64,000 nt of DNA, from the NCBI GenBank assembly GCA_030144725.1, contig JASKMD010000030.1:1708525-1772524 (forward strand). The letters run 5' to 3'. Shown here piece by piece: positions 56,205 through 64,000 of the stretch; position 1 is the stretch's first letter; each line of letters begins with the position of its first letter. The stretch is from Haematococcus lacustris. Taxonomy: Eukaryota > Chlorophyta > Chlorophyceae > Chlamydomonadales > Haematococcaceae. The position numbers and the translations under genes were made by a program. A model generated the notes under the pieces. That model was not told the DNA's origin. It saw nothing but the letters and a program-made list of their open reading frames with translations, and did not search any database.

Positions 56205-56612
56205 CCTGAGAGTTGGATGCCTGCCTGGATGCCTGCTGCTAAGTGTGGGTGGTGAGGCAGCTGGACATGGTTAGAGTTGGATACCTGCCTGGATGCCTGC
56301 TGCTAAGTGTGGGTGGTGAGGCAGCTGGACATGGTTAGAGTTGGATACCTGCCTGGATGCCTGCTGCTAAGTGTGGGTGGTGAGGCAGCTGGACATGGTT
56401 AGAGTTGGATACCTGCCTGGATGCCTGCTGCTAAGTGTGGGTGGTGAGGCAGCTGGACATGGTTAGAGTTGGATGCCTGCCTGGATGCTTGCTGCTAAGT
56501 GTGGGTGGTGAGGCAGCTGGACATGGTTAGAGTTGGATGCCTGCCTGGATGCCTGCTGCTAAGTGTGGGTGGTGAGGCAGCTGGACATGGTTAGAGTTGG
56601 ATGCCTGCCTGG
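56205..56612. repeat. 64-base tandem repeat, about 6.3 copies
   Basis: The unit starts AGAGTTGGATGCCTGCCTGG and ends CAGCTGGACATGGTT. It begins at the stop codon of the HNH-like gene. Copies differ by few substitutions, so the array is recent. Confidence 0.95.
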
Positions 56613-56919
56613 ATATCTGCTGTCAAGTATGTCTGCTGTCAAGTATGGTGTAAGTATGAATGGCTCTTACAAGCTCCTTTGTCTATTACTTTGCCCCTTT
56701 GTCTACATGGCCACAACTGATATTACATGACACAGCAGCCCGGCAGCCCGGCAGCACAAAACCAGTCTAGCCTAGTCTAGTCTCAGGAAGGGATCTCTGG
56801 CAGCTGCGTGCGGCGCGCTACGAAGCGGCAGCGCTCTGGGTCCACTGCTGTGTGGCAGCGGTGCTGCAGCCGGCGCAGTGAGGCTGTAAGAGGTGTTTGG
56901 TCAGGTTGTTCTTCAGGAG

Positions 56920-57060
56920 ACACCTCCCCCTCCCCCAGCCCAGGACCAGCCCACGACGCCAGGCCCCCCCATGGAGCTACCCCCTGGAGCTGTGCCATTG
57001 GGGGGGCCTGGAAGCTCTGCCTCATTAGGTTTAGGGCCAAGGTGCTGTATGCAATGACCT
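56920..57060 (+). pseudogene. Fanzor family F2 short fragment (F2d)
   Basis: Matches F2b from the CCCCCTCCCCCAGCCCAGG linker through CCCTGGAGCTGTGCCATTGG to GGTGCTGTATGCAATGACC. RuvC-III itself is deleted between these. No coding frame remains. Confidence 0.6.
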
Positions 57061-57692
57061 GTATGCAATGGGCCAGCTCTACTGCAATGGGCCAGTCAGG
57101 CAAGTTGTGAAGCCATATGCTGTCATACGCTGTCATTGCGCTGTCTTTGTGCCAGCCAGTGCTTACGTGTCCCTTGACTTGACGTAGGAGGATGGCATTA
57201 TGATGTCATGAGGACAAAAGACAGTGTCCGATCTCAAACATGTTGTGCAGGATGCAGGTGCCTGATGCAAGCGCTGTAGCAGCTGCAGACATTGGGCCAT
57301 GCCTATGGGATCACTGTGGACCAACTCATGCCAGTCCGGTTCATCAAGCGCTGCAGCAGCCCCGGTACCTTAGCCTGGTACCCTCTCAGGGCTGAGCTGG
57401 TTGAGCTGGCTGAGCTGGCTGAGAGGCATGTAAGCCCAGCTAAAGCTGTCAAGTCTGTAACAGATGGGAATGGGCAGTCTGCTAGTTGAAGGCTCGCTCC
57501 GCTACGCCGCACTGTAAGCTGTCTCCGCTGATGACTCCGCTGAGGTCTCCGCTGAGGTCTCCCACTCGCAGAAAAGTTCATGAGAAAAGTTGAATTTTTT
57601 GACAAAGTGGCTTGATAGATTGTATTTTTTAGCGGTTCTAAGAATGGGGGTGTAAACCTAAAATCGAGGAAAAATCGGGCTGAGGAGATACG

Positions 57693-58690
57693 AGAAAACC
57701 AGTACTGGTCCACCCCCAACCAGTACTGGTTGCCTCCCAACCGTTGCTGGTTTACCCCCAACCAGTACTGGTTTATTCCCAACCAGTACTGGTTTATACC
57801 CAACCAGTACTGGTTTATTCCCAACCAGTACTGGTTTATTCCCAACCAGTACTGGTTTATTCCCAACCAGTACTGGTTTATTCCCAACCAGTACTGGTTT
57901 ATTCTCAACCAGTACTGGTTTATTCCCAACCAGTACTGGTTTATTCCCAACCAGTACTGGTTTACCCCCAACCAGTACTGGTTTATTCCCAACCAGTACT
58001 GGTTTATTCCCAACCAGTACTGGTTTATTCCTAACCAGTACTGGTTTACCCCCAACCAGTACTGGTATATTCCCAACCAGTACTGGTTTAAACCCAACCA
58101 GTACTGGTTTATTCCCAACCAGTACTGGTTTATTCCCAACCAGTACTGGTTCACCCCCAACCAGTACTGGTTCACCCCCAACCAGTACTGGTTTATTCCC
58201 AACCAGTACTGGTTTATTCCCAACCAGTACTGGTTTATTCCCAACCAGTACTGGTTTATTCCCAACCAGTACTGGTTTATTCCCAACCAGTACTGGTTTA
58301 TTCCCAACCAGTACTGGTTTATTCCTAACCAGTACTGGTTTATTCCCAACCAGTACTGGTTTATTCCCAACCAGTACTGGTTTATTCCCAACCAGTACTG
58401 GTTTATTCCCAACCAGTACTGGTTTATTCCCAACCAGTACTGGTTTATTCCCAACCAGTACTGGTTTATTCCCAACCAGTACTGGTTTATTCCTAACCAG
58501 TACTGGTTTACCCCCAACCAGTACTGGTATATTCCCAACCAGTACTGGTTTATACCCAACCAGTACTGGTTTATTCCCAACCAGTACTGGTTTATTCTTA
58601 ACCAGTACTGGTTTATTCCCAACCACTACTGGTTTATTCCCAACCAGTACTGGTTTATTCCCAACCAGTACTGGTTTATTCCCAGCCAGT
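57693..58690. repeat. 21-base satellite with palindromic core (AACCAGTACTGGTT)
   Basis: About 47 copies of a 21-base unit CCCAACCAGTACTGGTTTATT. Each unit contains the perfect palindrome AACCAGTACTGGTT. Because 21 is a multiple of three, long frames stay open on both strands (for example NQYWFIP repeats); I regard these as by-products. Confidence 0.95.
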
Positions 58691-61490
58691 ACTGGTCAGC
58701 CAGCCAGTACTGGTCACAGCCAGCCAGTCAGTACTGGTCACAGCCAGCCAGTACTGGTCACAGCCAGCCAGCCAGTTCTGGTCACAGCCAGCCAGTACTG
58801 GTCACAGCCAGCCAGTACTGGTCACAGCCAGCCAGTACTGGTCACAGCCAGCCAGTACTGGTCACAGCCAGCCAGTACTGGTCACAGCCAGCCAGTACTG
58901 GTCACAGCCAGCCAGTACTGGTCACAGCCAGCCAGCCAGTTCTGGTCACTGCCAGCCAGTACTGGTCACAGTCAGCCAGTACTGGTCACAGCCAGCCAGT
59001 ACTGGTCACAGCCAGCCAGTACTGGTCACAGCCAGCCAGTACTGGTCACAGCCAGCCAGCCAGTACTGGTCACAGCCAGCCAGTACTGGTCACAGCCAGC
59101 CAGTACTGGTCAGCCCGCCAGTACTGGTCACAGCCAGCCAGTACTGGTCAGCCAGCCAGCCAGTACTGGTCAGCCAGCCAGTACTGGTCACAGCCAGCCA
59201 GCCAGTACTGGTCACAGCCAGCCAGTACTGGTCACAGCCAGCTAGCCAGTACTGGTCACAACCAGCCAGTACTGGTCACAGCCAGCTAGCCAGTACTGGT
59301 CACAGCCAGCCAGTACTGGTCACAGCCAGCCAGTACTGGTCACAGCCAGCCAGCCAGTACTGGTCACAGCCAGCCAGTACTGGTCACAGCCAGCCAGTAC
59401 TGGTCACAGCCAGCCAGTACTGGTCACAGCCAGCCAGCCAGTACTGGTCACAGCCAGCCAGTACTGGTCACAGCCAGTCAGTACTGGTCACAACCAGCCA
59501 GTACTGGTCACAGCCAGCCAGTACTGGTCACAGCCAGCCAGTACTGGTCAGCCAGCCAGTACTGGTCACAGCCAGCCAGCCAGTACTGGTCAGCCAGCCA
59601 GTACTGGTCACAGCCAGCCAGCCAGTACTGGTCACAGCCAGCCAGTACTGGTCACAGCCAGCCAGTACTGGTCACAGCCAGTCAGTACTGGTCACAGCCA
59701 GCCAGTACTGGTCACAGCCAGCCAGTACTGGTCACAGCCAGCCAGTACTGGTCAGCCAGCCAGTACTGGTCACAGCCAGCCAGCCAGTACTGGTCAGCCA
59801 GCCAGTACTGGTCACAGCCAGCCAGCCAGTACTGGTCACAGCCAGCCAGTACTGGTCACAGCCAGCCAGTACTAGTCACAGCCAGCCAGTACTGGTCACA
59901 GCCAGCCAGCCAGTACTGGTCACAGCCAGCCAGTACTGGTCACAGCCAGCCAGTACTGGTCAGCCAGCCAGTACTGGTCACAGCCAGCCAGCCAGTACTG
60001 GTCAGCCAGCCAGTACTGGTCACAGCCAGCCAGTCAGTACTGGTCACAGCCAGCCAGTACTATTCACAGCCAGCCAGTACTGGTCACAGCAAGCCAGTAC
60101 TGGTCAGCCAGCCAGTACTGGTCACAGCCAGCCAGCCAGTACTGGTCAGCCAGCCAGTACTGGTCACAGCCAGCCAGTCAGTACTGGTCACAGCCAGCCA
60201 GTACTGGTCACAGCCAGCCAGCCAGTACTGGTCACAGCCAGCCAGTACTGGTCACAGCCAGCCAGTACTGGTCACAGCCAGCCAATACTGGTCACAGCCA
60301 GCCAGCCAGTACTGGTCACAGCCAGCCAGTACTGGTCACAGCCAGTCAGTACTGGTCACAGCCAGCCAGTACTGGTCACAGCCAGCCAGTACTGGTCACA
60401 GCCAGCCAGTACTGGTCAGCCAGCCAGTACTGGTCACAGCCAGCCAGCCAGTACTGGTCAGCCAGCCAGTACTGGTCACAGCCAGCCAGTACTGGTCACA
60501 GCCAGCCAGTACTGGTCACAGCCAGCCAGCCAGTACTGGTCACAGCCAGCCAGTACTGGTCACAGCCAGCCAGTAGTGGTCACAGCCAGCCAGTACTGGT
60601 CACAGCCAGCCAGTACTGGTCACAGCCAGCCAGTACTGGTCACAGCCAGCCAGCCAGTACTGGTCACAGCCAGCCAGTACTGGTCACAGCCAGCCAGTAC
60701 TGGTCAGCCAGCCAGTACTGGTCACAGCCAGCCAGCCAGTACTGGTCAGCCAGCCAGTACTGGTCAGCCAGCCAGTACTGGTCACAGCCAGCCAGTCAGT
60801 ACTGGTCACAGCCAGCCAGTACTGGTCACAGCCAGCCAGTACTGGTCACAGCCAGCCAGTACTGGTCAGCCAGCCAGTACTGGTCACAGCCAGCCAGCCA
60901 GTACTGGTCAGCCAGCCAGTACTGGTCACAGCCACCCAGTCAGTAATGGTCACAGCCAGCCAGTACTGGTCACAGCCAGCCAGCCAGTACTGGTCACAGC
61001 CAGCCAGTACTGGTCACAGCCAGCCAGTACTGGTCACAGCCAGCCAGCCAGTACTGGTCACAGCCAGCCAGTACTGGTCACAGCCAGCCAGTACTGGTCA
61101 CAGCCAGCCAGTACTGGTCACAGCCAGCCAGCCAGTACTGGTCACAGCCAGCCAGTACTGGTCACAGCCAGCCAGTACTGGTCAGCCCGCCAGTACTGGT
61201 CACAGCCAGCCAGTACTGGTCAGCCAGCCAGCCAGTACTGGTCAGCCAGCCAGTACTGGTCACAGCCAGCCAGCCAGTACTGGTCACAGCCAGCCAGTAC
61301 TGGTCACAGCCAGCTAGCCAGTACTGGTCACAGCCAGCCAGTACTGGTCACAGCCAGCTAGCCAGTACTGGTCACAGCCAGCCAGTACTGGTCACAGCCA
61401 GCCAGTACTGGTCACAGCCAGCCAGCCAGTACTGGTCACAGCCAGCCAGTACTGGTCACAGCCAGCCAGTACAGGTCACAGCCAGTACTG
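58690..61490. repeat. 20/24-base satellite with the same palindromic core (CCAGTACTGG)
   Basis: It continues directly from the 21-base array. Units are CACAGCCAGCCAGTACTGGT (20 bases) mixed with 24-base forms having an extra CAGC, and shorter forms lacking CACAG. Only the palindrome is shared with the first array. Higher-order blocks recur, for example around 59140-59290 and 61180-61340, showing that larger segments were duplicated. Confidence 0.95.
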
Positions 61491-62160
61491 GTTGGGAACA
61501 GTAGAGCATTGTATGTAAGATGACTCTGTGTCACTGTGCAGGGGCTAGAGCTTGGACGACTACCTTCATTACAATGAGGTCGCCTTGCATTATAAGGGGA
61601 TGAGATAGAGGACGGATGGAGTGTCCTGGTTGATGCTACATAGCATGCTGCATAGCATGCGAAGCAATGTAACATGTAATTATAGTGATAGTGGTAGTGA
61701 TAGTGATAACAAACACATGTACATAGTAATCTCAATGACATTGCTTAGTGAGTGATAGCACATGCAGTGTGTTATAGCGTGTTGTCCTCTTGTTGTAATC
61801 GGTGCCTAGACGGTACCTAACCTAGGCTCCAGCCCTGAGCTCAAGCCTCAGCCCTAACCCTTCAGCTATCATCCACTTTACTGTAAGCATTACTCGCTTC
61901 ATCCATAGGACTTGCGTTAGGACTTGCGATGCTCGCTTCATTAATAGGACTTGGCAGTGTTGACCCATTACAAGCGCACATGATAGCGCACATCGACTGG
62001 ACATCGCACATCGCACATCGACGTAGACAGCCGTTGGGGAGCTTTTAGCGAAGCGCTAAGACCAGCGATGCAAGTATTACATATGGGAAGGCTTGAATGT
62101 GATACGCGGAAACTTTGATATCTCCATGCCCTAACCCTGCCAAAGCTGACAAACAGTCCT
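61491..62160. other. Region right of the satellite, no recognised gene
   Basis: AT-richer than the rest, with GATAGT repeats at 61680-61705 and an AGCGAAGCGCT palindrome at 62047-62057. No coding exon is seen. Confidence 0.4.
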
Positions 62161-62164
62161 GGAT

Positions 62165-62236
62165 GCCAACCAGTACTGGTTGAGGTCCAGTACTGGTTAG
62201 CAACCAGTACTGGACCTCAACCAGTACTGGTTGCCC
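62165..62236. repeat. Four isolated copies of the palindrome (ACCAGTACTGGT type)
   Basis: The palindrome occurs four times with spacers GAGGT, AGCA and ACCTC-type sequence. The arrangement is itself inverted: GGTTGAGGTCCAGTACTGG is mirrored by CCAGTACTGGACCTCAACC. This could be a seed or a remnant of the satellite, 670 bases away. Confidence 0.9.
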
Positions 62237-63106
62237 TCACAGAAGTGCATGAGAGTCAAATGATCGAATCTCGCCAGCCACTTGGAGTTGATTTTTTTTT
62301 CCAAGTGCGTTGGCTTGCCAATGAGAAACTGAAGCCTTCCATCAGAAAAAAAGTACCCTTAGGTGGCACTTATAATGCGATCTTTTCTGCGAGTGCCCCT
62401 GCAGGTCTCAACTGTCAGCAGCTAACAAGCAGCTAAGGACGTGTCATCAAATGCAACGGCTGTCAAAGGGCGCACAGTGTGACAGCGGACACTATGAAAA
62501 GGCTCCGTTTGCCACAGATTGCCATCTTATTTGGCGCAGGCGTGGCGGCCTGCTCTGATTACCGCTCGGGCCCCAAGCTGCAACCGCGGGTTAAGGTAAG
62601 CACCGTCTCAAAGCAGCAGCCCCGCACTATAGCAGCAGCCCCGCACTATAGCAGCAGCCCCGCACTATAGCAGCAGCCCCGCAGGTCACCCCGGCCATTG
62701 GCCATGCCAATCCGTGACAGGCCTGCCGCTCGCACCACGCTCTAGTGGAGGGTAGCGAAGGCTATCGCGGTAACTCACGCGCGCTAAAACTCGCGTTTTG
62801 CACTGAAGCCATGTCCCAGTACACCGCCCGCCACCAGGTCGAAAGTTGAGATAGCGCAAACAAGCAGCGACCCACCTACAAGAGCAGGGTGGCGAGGCGC
62901 TCCGTGGCGTCCGTAGCACCATGAAGTTCGCACCATGGAGGCAGCCTCGCAGTACTGCGGAGTAGGCCATCGCAGTGCGCCATGCTACCGAGCCATGTCA
63001 TTACACCACGAGACTGAGTCACGCCACGCTCAATCGGCTTTATCGGCTCAGTTCGCGCTATTCTGGCTCAGTTGGTGCTGCTGGTTTCAATCAAAAGTGC
63101 TTGGCC
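62237..63106. other. Region with no recognised gene
   Basis: It includes a 19-base tandem repeat at 62613-62683 (AGCAGCCCCGCACTATAGC, about four copies). A minus-strand open stretch at 62690-62970 shows no family features. Confidence 0.4.
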
Positions 63107-63968
63107 TTACATTTCATCTGCCTCGTCAACCCCCACTTCAGCCAACTGATCCTCCTCCATCTCTTGCTCCCACCTGAGATGTTCTAGGATGTCAGCCCTA
63201 AGCAATGGCTTCTTCTTGCCCTCTTGCCCTTCCAGCCCAAGCACTCCCGTGCATACTCCTTCAACAGATGCACATTCAAGGTCATGTGGGCGCTTGCAAT
63301 GTGTGGTGCCCGTGCATGCAGAACTCAGCATCTTCCTTCTTGTCACTTGCCAGTGTCACACGTCCAAACATGGGTATGCTGCTCAGGGTAGATGCTCCAT
63401 GACACATGCACTGCTGTGGCTTGCTGCCCATGTGCCTCACACACGCACATGCAGTCTCAGACCACATGGGCGCAACCCTATCTGCAGGGAAGGACATTGC
63501 ATGCATGGCCCGTGACCCAGTGATGGTGCGAAGCAGCCTGTGGGCATCAGGGTCAAGCTCAGCACACTTCTCAACTTCCTCATCCTTCAGCACCAAACAC
63601 CACCGCCGCTGCACGCTCCCCCTAGTCTGATGCGCAACACTGGCTGCTAGTTGTGCAGCTGGCACCACACACTCTACATTATGCACACCTGCCAACTGCT
63701 GAGCCTTGCACTCTGCACTGAGATCTGGGTGATCAGCCAAGACTTTGGCTGCCATGCTGTGCTTGAATACCCCACCCTCCCCACCATCCTGCAGCTGCTG
63801 CTGGTCCTGAGCCAGCTGGTGCTGGGCACCCTGCAGCTGCTGCTGGTCCATGCTCAGCTGCTGGTCCATGCTGCTGGGCGCCTCGGCCAAGGCATGTGCG
63901 TAGGCGCTTATGGCCCCATGTGCTGGCACCCCTGCTTGACTGTTGTGGTGTTGCAAGGGCTGTTTCAA
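63107..63968 (-). CDS. Unrecognised protein, probably two or more exons, at right edge
   Basis: Minus strand. The open frame 63282-63968 has a Gln-rich N-terminal stretch (SMDQQLSMDQQQLQG, likely coiled coil), then KVLADHPDLSAECKAQQLAG, RRWCLVLKDEEVEKCAELDP and a Cys/His-rich part (SETACACVRHMGSKPQQCMC). An overlapping frame ends at 63107 with an acidic helix (LEHLRWEQEMEEDQLAEVGV) and may be the last exon after a splice near 63290-63340. The start may lie outside the window. No domain is recognised. Confidence 0.4.
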
Positions 63969-64000
63969 GGGCTGGCAGCTCGGTAGGGCTCTGCAGGGTG

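Noticed and set aside
57303..61361. ORFs of 260-519 codons with NQYWFIP, VGNKPVL or SQPASTGH repeats
   Set aside because: The satellite is open on both strands because a unit is a multiple of three or lacks stops; most of their length is repeat and no start context is convincing.
58690..61490. CRISPR-like regular repeats
   Set aside because: Units are 20-24 bases with no unique spacers between them; this is a eukaryotic satellite.
63282..63968. Possible third Fanzor family, from VLADHPDL and MWSETACACVRHM compared with F1 VLAEHPDL and AWSKRECTYVRRM
   Set aside because: The similarity is short and there is no RuvC motif; the downstream frame ends in an acidic tail unlike a Fanzor C-terminus.

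Overview
This window looks like nuclear DNA of a green alga, most likely a chlamydomonadalean chlorophyte. The organism is inferred; no marker gene fixes the species. The reasons are GC-rich coding sequence with GT-AG introns, very long C-rich simple repeats, an RWP-RK transcription factor, a plastid-type CbbY sugar phosphatase, TTAGGG-like interstitial repeats, and several RNA-guided-nuclease (Fanzor/TnpB-like) mobile elements. A run of exactly 500 Ns (18620-19119) marks an assembly gap.

Layout. 1-2.3 kb: a Fanzor element (family F1, copy A) running off the left edge. 2.6-3.2 kb: a fragment of a second Fanzor family (F2c) abutting the stop codon of an SDE2 homologue (3.2-4.1 kb, minus). SDE2 is divergently paired with a CbbY-like phosphatase (4.3-8.2 kb, plus). 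10.6-12.0 kb: F1 copy C, an internal-deletion derivative. 12.4-31.6 kb: one very large armadillo-like repeat gene (plus) with introns full of microsatellites, interrupted by the gap. 31.7-33.95 kb: F1 copy B (minus), also internally deleted. 36.3-39.0 kb: RWP-RK gene (minus). 40.46-42.52 kb: a hAT transposon with 17-bp terminal inverted repeats and a perfect 8-bp target duplication. 42.9-47.5 kb: an unrecognised multi-exon gene (minus). 47.9-50.6 kb: two F2 Fanzor relics (F2a, F2b), the first lying between two direct copies of a short repeat. 52.4-53.6 kb: a SARNP/Tho1/MOS11 mRNA-export gene (minus). 54.0-54.3 kb: a thioredoxin-fold exon. 55.4-56.2 kb: a small zinc-ribbon plus HNH-like gene between two minisatellites. 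57.7-61.5 kb: a satellite built on the palindrome ACCAGTACTGGT. The right edge holds one unrecognised ORF.

How it fits together. Four housekeeping-type genes (SDE2, CbbY, RWP-RK, SARNP) have intron phases that can be joined cleanly, with one unresolved junction in CbbY. Between them lies an accessory landscape dominated by two Fanzor families at different stages of decay. F1 is young: copies A and B are nearly identical and carry the RuvC motifs GVDPGKTN, VDEFRTS and DRDVSAALNI. F2 is old: RuvC-I is degenerate, a frame conflict is present, and only the C-terminus survives in three of four copies. Both families have 3' tails that are present in more than one copy and are candidate guide (omega) RNAs. 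The F1 deletion derivatives carry a recurring GTTAGGGAACAA motif at or near their junctions, which is the most unusual signal here.
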